Shown here: positions 17,846 through 26,153 of the stretch, piece by piece
How the letters are laid out: each line of letters opens with the position of its first letter
How positions within the stretch are numbered: the stretch's first letter is position 1
From: VAZQ01 sp963725185
GTDB taxonomy: Bacteria; Pseudomonadota; Alphaproteobacteria; Rhizobiales; Xanthobacteraceae
Length of the DNA stretch: 64,000 nt
NCBI GenBank assembly: GCA_963725185.1
Contig: CAVRXO010000007.1
Coordinates: 1 to 64,000 of the forward strand
Direction: 5' to 3'
The notes under the pieces: generated by a model
Told to the model about the DNA's origin: nothing
The model's input: only the letters and a program-made list of their open reading frames with translations
The model's database searches: none
Position numbers and translations under genes: made by a program

Positions 17846-18663
17846 GTCAGCGGTTCAAACCTGCCGATCGCCGTAAGTTCATCGGCGGCTCTGATGCCCG
17901 GGTCATTATGGGTGGCGATGAGAGGGCCCTCCTCCAGCTGTGGCGCGAAAAGCGCGGCGAGGTCGAGCCCGAGGATCTGTCGGGCAATCTGATCGTCCAG
18001 CTCGGGCTCGTGACCGAGGACCTCAATCGGCTCTGGTACGAGCGCAACACCGGGCAAACCATTGAATGCGTCCAGCGCCGGCTGCGGCATCCGGTGCTCC
18101 GGTGGATGGGGGCGACCCTCGACGGCATGGTGGCCGGGAGCGGGGCGGTCTTCGAGGCCAAGTTCATGCTGCCGTGGTCGTTCTCGGAGGAGGCGGCAGC
18201 CGAGAAGCACATGGCCCAGCTCCAGCACAACATGTGGGTGACCAATGCCAAGTCGGCGGTGCTTTCGATCATCACCGGGGGCGGCAAATGGGTCGAGATC
18301 GCGATTGGGCCGGATCCCCTTTATCAGCACCTGCTCTTGACCGCCGAGAAGAAGTTCTGGCGCTGCGTCGAGAGCGGCGAGCCCCCTCGCCTGTTTGGCG
18401 TTGAACCGCCGCGGCCCCGCATCGCCGCCGTTCGGGTCGTCGATATGAGCGCGTCCAATACCTGGGCTGAGTTCGCCGGCGTGTTCTGCCGGACCCGGTC
18501 GGCGTTTCTCGAGCACGAGAGTGCCAAGGCCGAGCTCAAGGGCCTGATGCCGGAAGACGCCAAGGAGGCAGTCGGCCACGGCATTCGGGCCAAACGGTCG
18601 AAATCCGGAGCGGTGAGCTTCGATGTCCTGAGCCAGGAGGCAGCCCATGCACCAGTCCAGTAA
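17842..18663 (+). CDS. YqaJ-family phage-type exonuclease
   Basis: This 273-residue protein has the lambda-exonuclease/PD-(D/E)xK fold of YqaJ recombinases. It shows RRKFIGGSDARVIMGGDE at the N-terminus, Glu60 in TEDLNRLWYERNTG, Asp94 in ATLDGMVAG, the Glu105-x-Lys107 pair in VFEAKFMLPW, and QLQHNMWV. Such enzymes resect one strand of duplex ends so that a single-strand annealing protein can act. Here the annealing protein is the next gene, whose start overlaps by 17 bases. It is intact and of normal length. It comes from a prophage or integrative element; no structural phage genes are present. Confidence 0.85.
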   Translation: MSQRFKPADRRKFIGGSDARVIMGGDERALLQLWREKRGEVEPEDLSGNLIVQLGLVTEDLNRLWYERNTGQTIECVQRRLRHPVLRWMGATLDGMVAGSGAVFEAKFMLPWSFSEEAAAEKHMAQLQHNMWVTNAKSAVLSIITGGGKWVEIAIGPDPLYQHLLLTAEKKFWRCVESGEPPRLFGVEPPRPRIAAVRVVDMSASNTWAEFAGVFCRTRSAFLEHESAKAELKGLMPEDAKEAVGHGIRAKRSKSGAVSFDVLSQEAAHAPVQ

Positions 18664-19888
18664 ATCGATTGGCACCATCGCGGCGGCGCTGGCCAGGGCA
18701 CAAGCCGAGCTCACCAACCCGGAGAAGTCGCTGACCGCCACCATCCGGTCGCCGTTTCCGAGGGAGGGCGACCGGACGTTCCGCTATGCCTCGCTTTCGA
18801 GCGGACTCGACATCGTCCGCAAGGCGCTCGGCAAGCACGAGATCGCAATCGTGCAGACCACGGCGATCGACGAGGCGGGGCTTATCCGGCTGACCACGGT
18901 GCTCGCCCATTCCTCGGGGGAATGGGTCTCGTCCGACTGGCCGGTCTGCCCGGTCAGCGAGACGGCGGCACCCCATCGGATGGGCGCCGCGCTGACCTAT
19001 GCCCGGCGCTATGCGCTGTTCACCCTGGTGGGGATTGCCGGGGAGGACGACCTCGACGCGCCTGATCTCGGAGCTGACCCCAAAGCAGGCGCCCAACAGC
19101 CGACCGGAGCGAATGGGAAAAAGCCGAATGGGCATGCCCTCGCCGCCAGCCTACCCGCATCAGACGGTACCCAAGGCAGGAAGCCCCCTTCCCGCCCGGT
19201 AAAGCCCATTCTCGCCCCCGCTCAGTCGTCAGCGCTACGGGATCGGCTGGTCACTGAGCTCGGCGAGCTTCAATCCGCCGACCAGGCGGCCAGCTGGGCC
19301 CACCGAAGCCTGCCGGCCAAGAACACGCTGACGGCCGCCGACGCCGAGATTGTCGAGGCAGGCTTCCGGGCAAGGCTTGCGGCATTTGACGATGAGCGGC
19401 CCGCTGGCGGCCGACCGGATGGCGTCCAGGGTCTCCCTGTAGCACAACCAGCCTCTCCCGGTTCCGAAGCTGCCGTGCCCGCGCTGGTTGCTACCGACGA
19501 AGCCGGCGGCATCAGTCCCGCCGGCAAGACCATTCGCCTCCGCGACAAGGACCACCTCAAGTTCGTATCCAAGCAGCCCTGTGTCGTGTGCGGCCGCGAA
19601 CCTTCCGATGCGCATCATCTGCGCTTTGCACAGCCGCGGGCATTGGGTCGCAAGGTCAGCGATGAGTTCACGGTTCCGGTCTGCCGGCTGCATCATCGCG
19701 AGCTTCACCGGCAGGGTGATGAGGCGGCATGGTGGACGGGAGTCAAAATCGATCCGGTCCCGATCGCGGTCGCGCTTTGGCGAAGCACCCACCGTGATGG
19801 TGCGTTCAGCCCGGCAGGCGGCGGCGCGCTGCTTAATGTCGCAACGAGTAAGGGCGACGTGCCCTTGATCGAGTTTGCCAGCCGATGA
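18647..19888 (+). CDS. ERF-family single-strand annealing protein fused to an HNH-like zinc domain
   Basis: The 413-residue protein has an N-terminal ERF domain (about 1-140): ALARAQAELTNPEKSLTATI, FRYASLSSGLDIVRKALGKH and MGAALTYARRYALFTLVGIAGEDDLD (a span of residues 108-133). A Pro-rich linker follows. The C-terminal domain (about 300-370) has CVVCGREPSDAHHLRFAQPR and VCRLHHRELHRQGDEAAWW, an HNH-like or recombination-associated zinc fold. ERF proteins pair complementary single strands in phage recombination. The zinc domain may bind or cut branched DNA. Together with the upstream exonuclease it forms a Red/RecET-like module under the divergent XRE repressor. Confidence 0.82.
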   Translation: MHQSSKSIGTIAAALARAQAELTNPEKSLTATIRSPFPREGDRTFRYASLSSGLDIVRKALGKHEIAIVQTTAIDEAGLIRLTTVLAHSSGEWVSSDWPVCPVSETAAPHRMGAALTYARRYALFTLVGIAGEDDLDAPDLGADPKAGAQQPTGANGKKPNGHALAASLPASDGTQGRKPPSRPVKPILAPAQSSALRDRLVTELGELQSADQAASWAHRSLPAKNTLTAADAEIVEAGFRARLAAFDDERPAGGRPDGVQGLPVAQPASPGSEAAVPALVATDEAGGISPAGKTIRLRDKDHLKFVSKQPCVVCGREPSDAHHLRFAQPRALGRKVSDEFTVPVCRLHHRELHRQGDEAAWWTGVKIDPVPIAVALWRSTHRDGAFSPAGGGALLNVATSKGDVPLIEFASR

Positions 19889-20356
19889 GGTGGCGCAGGT
19901 TTCCTCTGCAGCCGGTCCTCACTGATCCGTCCTGCTGCCCGAGCCTTTCCCGCCACCCGCTCGGGCCTCGGCATCGACGCTGTGTCGACAGCAGCCTCGC
20001 GGTTGGAGCCACTTGCGGCTTATCCCTTCACGCCGTCGGCGTGATGGAGCACATGTTCTCAAGTTCCATACGAAAGCCTGGTCGAGATTCGCGCCGCCTA
20101 CATGCCGGATGCCGCTCGGGCAGGCTTCAGGGTTCTCCCGAACTGTTCCCAGAGGTAGGGTCAACCTCCGGTTCTGACATCGTCTAATCCGCTTTCGACA
20201 CTTCTGCGGCGGTTCGCTTGCGCTCGCCTCTCTCAACCATGCCTGCCGGAATCTTGTCCCGGCGTTTCCGCAACGCTCACCATCATCGCTTTTGACTACA
20301 GCAGCTTGCGGTGGCGTGAGACCGAAACCTGACTGCCGGTCACGAAGGGCCCTCCT
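19889..20356. other. Spacer between recombination operon and IS630 remnant
   Basis: About 470 bases without a supportable gene. One plus-strand frame near 20070-20150 reads protein-like (VPYESLVEIRAAYMPDAARA), but it has no start and stops soon, so it may be a short remnant. Confidence 0.4.
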
Positions 20357-21469
20357 TCATGTTTCGTACAGTTGTGCGCCGCCGTTACTCATGGCGGCGC
20401 TCGTGACAGACGAGCCAAAGCGGATTGAAGCCAAGATGTCATCAGCCGATTTTGTCCAGCGGAACGGCTTTGGGTCGGCGTTATGATGTTCGATGAAGCT
20501 TGTGATGGCTGACTTCAAGGCCGCGACACTACGATGAATGTCACGGCGGATTTGACGCTCGGTGAGCAGTGCAAAGAAGCGCTCGACTTGGTTGAGCCAG
20601 GGACTGCTGGTCGGCGTCAGATGCACGTGCCAACGCGGCCGGCGGTTAAGCCAATTGCGGACGGCCGGAGCCTTGTGGATTGCGTAATTATCGATGACCA
20701 GATGCACATCGAGATCAGTCGGCACGGCGGCCTCGATTTCGTCGAGGAACTTGCGGAACTCGACGGCGCGGTGGCGCCCGTAGCATTTTCCGATCACTCG
20801 GCCGGTGGCAATATCGAGGGCGGCGAACAACGAGGTGGTGCCGTGACGCTTGTAGTCGTGGCTGCAGCGCGCCGGCTGGCCAGGACGCATCGGCAACATC
20901 GGTTGGCTCCGGTCGAGCGCTTGGATTTGCGACTTCTCATCGACGCAAAACACGATCGCATGAGCCGGTGGCGAGACCTAGAGGCCAACCATAGCGCGCA
21001 CTTTGGCAACGAAATACGGGTTGGTGGACAGCTTGAAGGTCTCCAACCGATGCGGCTGCAGGCCGAAGGCGCGCCAAATGCGCTGCACGGTGGAAACCGA
21101 CAGGCCGCTGGCACGCGCCATGCCGCGCGAACTCCAATGCGTCGCATTCGGCGGCTGGCTCTCCAAGGTGCGGACAATCACCGCCTCGATCCGGGCATCG
21201 TCGACCGTGCGGGGCGCGCCGCTACGCGGTTCATCCCGCAACCCATTGATTCGGCGCTCCACGAAACGTCGCCGCCACTTGCCGACCGTGGTTTTGTCGA
21301 TCCGCAGTTCGGCGGCCACCTGTTGGTTCTCCGCCCCGCTCGCGCACAGCAACACGATCCGCGCCCGCAACGCCAGCGCTTGTGCGGTGTTTCACCGAGC
21401 CGCAAGCGAGGTCAATTCCAACCGCTCCTCATCGCTCAAAACCAACTCCGCCATTCGACGTCCAGCCAT
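20357..21469 (-). pseudogene. IS630-family transposase with two nonsense codons
   Basis: The frame reads from MAGRRMAELVLSDEERLELT at 21469 to a stop at 20357 without any shift in phase. It is interrupted by TGA (21392-21394) and TAG (20978-20980). The N-terminal helix-turn-helix (VAAELRIDKTTVGKWRRRF) and the DDE catalytic part (FCVDEKSQIQALDRSQP, HLVIDNYAIHK, PTSSPWLNQVERFFALL) are otherwise complete. The TAG replaces the conserved Tyr of the VGLYVSPPxHA motif. Point mutations rather than indels show a genuinely dead element. I could not identify terminal inverted repeats. Confidence 0.85.
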
Positions 21470-21835
21470 CGCCCGCTCCATGCTTCGAGAAGCCTGACAC
21501 GGCGCGATAAATCTGCAATATGGCGAAGTTTAGATTCGGGACACTGGAGGGCCCCCTTCCTCTTGAACCCGGCTTTACGCGGAGGTCCGGGGGAACCCCT
21601 TGTGGGTGAACACGCTTGCTTCGCGAGCACTTCCATAAGCGGCCAACCGCCCGGTTTCCTTGGTTCATGCGGGCCCTGAAACCGGAAAAATATCCTAACT
21701 CATGCGGAAAAGCCGCTGGCAGACCTTGAAATTTGCAAGTCTCGCCGGGAACGAAAATCAACCAAACGGAATTACTCGAGAGACTCCGGCCGCATGTCGG
21801 GCGAATCTAAATTTACAATTGGTGGCCTTCATCCT
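21470..21835. other. Spacer after the IS630 remnant
   Basis: About 365 bases with no gene and no clear repeat. It probably includes the outer end of the IS630 element, but I could not define that end. Confidence 0.35.
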
Positions 21836-22027
21836 ATGGAATATCAGGTCCCGAAATCGAAGGTACTGATTTTCGCCGCCTCAATATTTGCTTGGCTATT
21901 TTGGATCGAGCACGGCAACCATAGCCCTATTGGTGTAGATCCGGCGCCGACTGCCACCGCCGTGCGGATTGCCGATCCCGGACGGCAGCCGACATCGTTC
22001 GCGACGCTTTATCGTACGATCCGCTAG
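21836..22027 (+). CDS. Possible small membrane-anchored protein
   Basis: This 63-residue frame from ATG at 21836 begins MEYQVPKSKVLIFAASIFAW, continuing LFWIEHGNH. That is a single hydrophobic segment of about 16 residues after a basic start, followed by a soluble tail. Similar tiny anchored proteins (FAWLFWIEHG-type segment) occur in Bradyrhizobium relatives, from general knowledge of the group. It stands alone between two insertion sequences. Function is unknown and the coding status is only moderately supported. Confidence 0.4.
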   Translation: MEYQVPKSKVLIFAASIFAWLFWIEHGNHSPIGVDPAPTATAVRIADPGRQPTSFATLYRTIR

Positions 22028-22327
22028 CGCCAAGGAGTTGCTCCGCAGGTGCCCGCCTCGCAAGGAGGGCTTCCTCTGGGATCCACGGAGGTTCAGCAAC
22101 GGCCGAAACTCCACGAAACATTTGTAAAATGATTTAGTTCTGTACGATACATAAGGATAATGTTCGTCCATCATCCGGTGAGGACGACGACGAGCGCCAG
22201 TCTGGCGGCCGCCAGAACGTACCAAGACCGAGCGAAACGGGAGCGAAGCAGCGAAGCAAGCATCGGTCCCCGACGCTCGCGATCCTCAGTGTCTCAGTGG
22301 CCTGCTGCCGGTTCGGTTGACACCCGC

Positions 22328-23194
22328 TTAAGCTAATTCGGCCTTCATCTCGAACTCCACGGGGCTCATATAGCCGATTGTGGAGTGCCTGCGTTTAACA
22401 TTGTAGAAGCGTTCGATGTAGTCGAACACATCAGCCTTGGCCTCGTCGCGCGTCCGATATGTTTTGCGCGCTGTGCGCTCCGTTTTCAGCGAGGAGAAGA
22501 AGCTCTCCATCGCCGCATTGTCCCAGACGTTGCCCGAACGGCTCATCGAGCAGACGACGCCGTGATCGGCCATCAGTCGCTGGAACTGCTCGCTGGTGTA
22601 TTGACTGCCGCGATCGGAGTGATGCAGCAGCGCGTCGGGTTTGCCCCTGCGCCAGATCGCCATCATCAGCGCGTCGGCGACGAGCTGGGCCGTCATCGCG
22701 GCGTTCATCGACCAGCCCACCACACGCCGGGAGAAGAGATCGACGACCGCAGCCACATAGAGCCAACCTTCCGCTGTCCAGATATACGTGAAGTCAGCGA
22801 TCCATTTGCGGTTGGGAGCGGGCGCTTGGAAGGTGCGGTCGAGCACGTTGAGAGCGACGGCGGCGACCTGCCGCTCACCCAGATCGGGCGGCAGTCGACG
22901 CCGTCGCGGACGGGCTCTGAGAGCCTGCAGCCGCATCAAACGCTCGATCCGATGCAGTCCACAAGATACCCCTTCGGCAAGAAGGTCGTGCCACACCCGC
23001 CTGGCGCCATAGGTTCGATCGCTGGCCAGAAAGCTGGCCCGAACCTTCGCGCCCAGATCCTCGTCACTCCGGCTGCGCCGACTGCGCGGTCGTGTCAGCC
23101 AGGCATAGAACCCACCCCGCGAGACACCGAGCGCCCCGCACAACCATGCCGCCGGCCAGATCCCCCGGTGCTTCGCGATGAAGGCGAACTTCAC
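22328..23194 (-). CDS. IS3-family transposase OrfB (DDE catalytic part)
   Basis: This 288-residue reading frame encodes the rve-type integrase core. ADFTYIWTAEGWLYVAAVVD carries the first Asp, HHSDRGSQYTSEQF the second, and NAAMESFFSSLKTE the catalytic Glu. The N-terminal part has the usual HTH_21 region (DRTYGARRVWHDLLAEGVSC). It lies in the -1 frame relative to OrfA and overlaps it by 4 bases. In IS3 elements the active transposase is the OrfAB fusion made by -1 ribosomal frameshifting. Full length, no damage. Confidence 0.92.
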   Translation of the reverse strand: MKFAFIAKHRGIWPAAWLCGALGVSRGGFYAWLTRPRSRRSRSDEDLGAKVRASFLASDRTYGARRVWHDLLAEGVSCGLHRIERLMRLQALRARPRRRRLPPDLGERQVAAVALNVLDRTFQAPAPNRKWIADFTYIWTAEGWLYVAAVVDLFSRRVVGWSMNAAMTAQLVADALMMAIWRRGKPDALLHHSDRGSQYTSEQFQRLMADHGVVCSMSRSGNVWDNAAMESFFSSLKTERTARKTYRTRDEAKADVFDYIERFYNVKRRHSTIGYMSPVEFEMKAELA

Positions 23195-23481
23195 GTCGAC
23201 TCCCTCGCGAAGTAGGCCGCGGCTTTTTTTAGGATGTCTCGCTCGGCCTTCAGCCTGATCACCTCGCGCTTCAGCTGCGCGATCTCCAGCTGCTCGGGCT
23301 TCATCTGGCCTTGGCCGGGAAACGAATGCTGCGGATCATCCGCCAGCGCTTTCACCCAACTGCGCAACTGTGACTGATGAACACCGAGATCGTGCGAAGC
23401 CCGCGCATACGAGACGCCTCGCTCTTTGATCAGCCGCACCGCCTCAAGCTTGAACTCGCGTGTAAACTTCCGTCTCTCCAT
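23191..23481 (-). CDS. IS3-family OrfA (DNA-binding part)
   Basis: This 96-residue protein starts MERRKFTREFKLEAVRLIKE and has the helix-turn-helix GVSYARASHDLGVHQSQLRS. A leucine-zipper-like helix follows (PEQLEIAQLKREVIRLKAER). OrfA binds the terminal repeats and supplies the N-terminus of the OrfAB transposase. The run A7G near its 3' end is the frameshift signal. Confidence 0.9.
   Translation of the reverse strand: MERRKFTREFKLEAVRLIKERGVSYARASHDLGVHQSQLRSWVKALADDPQHSFPGQGQMKPEQLEIAQLKREVIRLKAERDILKKAAAYFAREST
23223..23230 (-). promoter_or_regulatory. Slippery site for -1 frameshift in the IS3 element
   Basis: The minus strand reads CTAAAAAAAGCC within the DILKKAAAYF codons near the end of orfA. 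A run of seven A followed by G is a canonical -1 slippery sequence for IS3 elements, and orfB is in the -1 frame. Confidence 0.75.
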
Positions 23482-23545
23482 GATCCACCTCCGGTTCCAT
23501 CATGACACCTTAACTCGGTGTCCGCGGAACCGGCAGCAGGCCACA

Positions 23546-23930
23546 GGGAGGATCTTACAATGCTACCGAGCGCGGGGTGGTAATCGGTTGGCACGTGGAT
23601 ATCCAAGCCGCCGCCCGAAATCTCGGCTGTCGATGACCAAACCCGGGGTCTCCACCGGAAGCGTACCTTCGCTGGCAACCCGCCGGGCGATCAAAGGCAT
23701 GCCGCGCCGCCGGACCGCGGAGGGGTTGAAGGCGACGGGCTTTGTCTGGCCGCTTGAACGTTGGCGGCGGATGAATCAATATCTCCCCAGAGAAAATTTT
23801 AACGAACTGCTAACAAATATTAAGGAATTTCCAACAAACAAGTGACTTTTTCCACAAAAAAATTCCGAATGGCGCAGCAATATTTTGATTGGCGCTACTG
23901 ATAGGGTGGTAGAATTAAAAGGCTACAACA
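23546..23930. other. Spacer with an AT-rich tract
   Basis: About 385 bases without a clear gene. From 23790 the DNA becomes strikingly AT-rich (runs such as CCACAAAAAAATTCC). This may be a promoter region for the downstream broken gene or simply acquired DNA. Confidence 0.4.
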
Positions 23931-24419
23931 ATGCAAATGAACACGAAGGCCCCCAATACCGGATGCCGAGAGCCAGAATGGGCGAGAGCATAAGCAACGC
24001 AGGAGCAAGAAGGAGCACAAAATCTAAGTCAGCAAGAAGAGGACAGAGAGCAATTCCAACTGCTCGTCAATAGTCTCTTCGATTATTACAATCCGGACTC
24101 GGCGCTGGAGGAGGCGGATGTAATCACGATGGCGCGCGTGCTCTGGCTAAAACGGAATCATCGTGAACTAAATTCTGAGACCCGCCGATTGGACCAGGAT
24201 TTGAGTGGGGCGCTCAGGCGTTTAACCAGATCAAAAGGCATCCGCAGAGCCCATGAGTTCGCGCAGAACTCATCGCAACAAACTCCAATTGGGACTCATT
24301 CGACGGCCCGTGGGCCGCCAAACGGGGACCCCCGCACGACGCTCAAGAGAAACACTTCAGCTCTTGGAATCACCTACCAGTGGGCAGGATTTGGGAAATG
24401 GCCCCAGTGCCGACTGTGA
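23931..24419 (+). pseudogene. Broken hypothetical gene of a rhizobial island family
   Basis: From ATG at 23931 (AAAGG upstream) the frame runs to 24419 with one in-frame TAA at 23991-23993. After the stop it continues protein-like: QFQLLVNSLFDYYNPDSALE, then EADVITMARVLWLKRNHREL. This resembles a segment, ending in a W-x-K-R helix, seen in conserved rhizobial hypotheticals (from memory of the family, not verified). The C-terminal third looks random. An internal ATG at 24129 could serve a shorter product, but I regard it as decayed. Confidence 0.45.
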
Positions 24420-24654
24420 AACGGAAGAACGCCGCCGCCGTGACCGTTTCGACGCACTTTACTTGAAACTGACTGACGGGAAACTTACCCCGGAGGAGGA
24501 GCCCGAATTCAACAACCTCTTCGACCGCGACCCTCGGTGGCACCCGGCGCGAATCGAAGATCACCCTCTGTACGAAGCGCACCAAGCGTATGGCAGAGTG
24601 GTGGAAGAAGGGAAGCAGGCCGACTTGCTCCGAAAAAAAGTGAGGCATGAGTAA
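24253..24654 (+). CDS. Hypothetical acidic small protein
   Basis: A 133-residue frame whose C-terminal 75 residues look coding (RRRDRFDALYLKLTDGKLTP, then EEEPEFNNLFDRDPRW and HPLYEAHQAYGRVVEEG). The N-terminal third is Arg-rich and overlaps the preceding broken gene in another frame, so the real start may lie further in. No family is recognised. It is followed by the coupled pair at 24854-25992 on the same strand. Confidence 0.45.
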   Translation: MSSRRTHRNKLQLGLIRRPVGRQTGTPARRSRETLQLLESPTSGQDLGNGPSADCETEERRRRDRFDALYLKLTDGKLTPEEEPEFNNLFDRDPRWHPARIEDHPLYEAHQAYGRVVEEGKQADLLRKKVRHE

Positions 24655-24853
24655 CGACCCATTGCAGTGACTCTGCCACCCCAAGTCACCCGCTGCGGCC
24701 ACCCGAGATCGCATTTGGAAGTTCTTTCAGCCAAAGGAGGACGTGAAATGTGCTCAGAGTGGGAAGCCAGGAGTAAGGTTCGCATTTCAATCGACTGCGA
24801 CCGAGTTGGGTGGCGCGCAGGCGCCGCGGCCCAGTCACAACAGCAGGACCCTA

Positions 24854-25468
24854 ATGAACACAAGCAATGAGTTTACCGTCCCGGCCGAGATCGCTGTCGT
24901 CTTCAAGAAAGCTCCGGTCCTGATCATCGAAAACTCCAGCGAGTACGACGCAGTGTTTGCAAGTCTTGCTAGTGCGATCGGACCCAAAAATGCTTTCGAA
25001 TGGCTCCTGTTCAAGGATATCGTAGATTTGTCTTGGGAAATCCGCCGGTCAGGGAACTCCAAAGCCGCGATCATCAACATGAAATCGAAGGAGGCAGTCC
25101 ACATGTTGTTGGAATCCCTCCTGGAAGGTGACGACGAGGAGCGTAGCGGTGTTGCTCAAGAACTCGCCGACCAATGGTTCACGAGCGTCGAGGCCCGATC
25201 ATCTATCCTGGAGTTGCTCCAAAAGTACCAACTCGCTGAAGACGCCATCGTCGCACAGGCAATCGCATTGGCCTTGCCTGAGCTCGACATGCTTGACCGG
25301 AAAATCGAGCGGGCTCGTGTCAGTCGCATGGCTCTCATGAGGGATATCGAGCATCATCGCGCCGCCGGCACATGGCAGATGCCGAAGGACTTGCTGCAGA
25401 TCGTGGATGCTGCCGCCGAGCCTGTTCCCCTCGCCCCAGCAACCGATCAAACCGCTCATTCACAATGA
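24854..25468 (+). CDS. Conserved rhizobial hypothetical protein, first of a coupled pair
   Basis: The start MNTSNEFTVPAEI at 24854 is favoured over the open frame back to 24743, whose leader is not protein-like. The 204 residues are mostly helical. PVLIIENSSEYDAVFASLAS is followed by AFEWLLFKDIVDLSWEIRRS, a pattern (YD, W-x-kD-VDL-WEI-R) I recognise from rhizobial proteins of unknown function. The C-terminal part (LPELDMLDRKIERARVSRMA, then RDIEHHR) is coiled-coil-like. The stop overlaps the next start by 4 bases, so both are probably made together. No catalytic motif is visible. Confidence 0.7.
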   Translation: MNTSNEFTVPAEIAVVFKKAPVLIIENSSEYDAVFASLASAIGPKNAFEWLLFKDIVDLSWEIRRSGNSKAAIINMKSKEAVHMLLESLLEGDDEERSGVAQELADQWFTSVEARSSILELLQKYQLAEDAIVAQAIALALPELDMLDRKIERARVSRMALMRDIEHHRAAGTWQMPKDLLQIVDAAAEPVPLAPATDQTAHSQ

Positions 25469-25992
25469 CTTCCGATCGCCAGATTGCTTCAAACAGGAAT
25501 AATGGCCGCCGCAGCCGCGGGCCACGAACTGCTGCCGGCAAAGCGAGCAGCAGTCGCAATGCAATTCGACATGGTCTGGCCGTCAGTGTCATGCATGATC
25601 TGGCGATCTGTGCCGAAGTCGAATCGCTGGCCCGAGCCATCGCCGGCGATGGCGCAGATAATCTTCGACGCGCCCAGGCCAGAATCATCGCCGAGGCGCA
25701 ACTTGATCTCGCTCGGATTCAGGACACCAAAGTCACGCTTATGAATTCACACATCGCGAAAACGATGCCCTCAAAGGCGGCAGCTCTCGGACACGACGCC
25801 ACACGAAATTGGCAATGTGGCGATGCCGATCTGGGGCCACAGATTTGCGATCCCTTGAGCAAGACGAAGTTCCCACAAGAATTCGACATAGCCCCGATGA
25901 TCGAGATCCTGCAGCAGCTCGCCAAACTGGATCGGTATGTAGTTCGAGCGATTTCGCGCCGTAGGCGGGCTATGCGCGCCTTTCTCGCATAG
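25465..25992 (+). CDS. Conserved rhizobial hypothetical protein, second of a coupled pair
   Basis: This 175-residue protein starts MTSDRQIASNRNNGRRSRGP, followed by RTAAGKASSSRNAIRHGL. This strongly basic N-terminal motif recurs in many rhizobial and other proteobacterial hypotheticals. The middle (CAEVESLARAIAGDGADNLR, then ARIIAEAQLDLARIQDTK) is helical. The basic head suggests nucleic-acid contact, but no function is known. The start overlaps the stop of the preceding gene, so the two probably form one unit. They lie at the right end of the accessory region. Confidence 0.72.
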   Translation: MTSDRQIASNRNNGRRSRGPRTAAGKASSSRNAIRHGLAVSVMHDLAICAEVESLARAIAGDGADNLRRAQARIIAEAQLDLARIQDTKVTLMNSHIAKTMPSKAAALGHDATRNWQCGDADLGPQICDPLSKTKFPQEFDIAPMIEILQQLAKLDRYVVRAISRRRRAMRAFLA

Positions 25993-26153
25993 CAGCTATT
26001 TTAAGACACTAAGGCCACCTGCATGGAGAAATGGCCTCCCAAAAACTACCTAAGATTGATAACATAAATAGTTATAGTCATGGTAGTAGTTTGGCAAAAC
26101 GAACCCAATTTGGAGATCGGGTAATCTTCGATGGTGTAATCCGGGTCCCACGC

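Larger units (their letters stand above)
22296..23545 (-). mobile_element. IS3-family insertion sequence with imperfect terminal inverted repeats
   Basis: The element holds overlapping orfA and orfB on the minus strand. Its ends match as an imperfect inverted repeat: GTGGCCTGCTGCCGGTTC at the left (from 22297) and the reverse complement of GAACCGGCAGCAGGCCAC at the right (to 23544). The match continues for 28 bases with three mismatches. Both orfs are intact, so it may still be mobile. I could not see a target duplication with certainty. Confidence 0.8.

Noticed and set aside
20950..21000. Frameshift between the two halves of the IS630 transposase
   Set aside because: Both halves are in the same frame. 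The break is an in-frame TAG.
23580..23760. Minus-strand segment reading SRDFGRRLGYPRANRL, reminiscent of a riboflavin kinase motif
   Set aside because: It is too short, the rest of the domain is missing and no start exists. The similarity may be chance.
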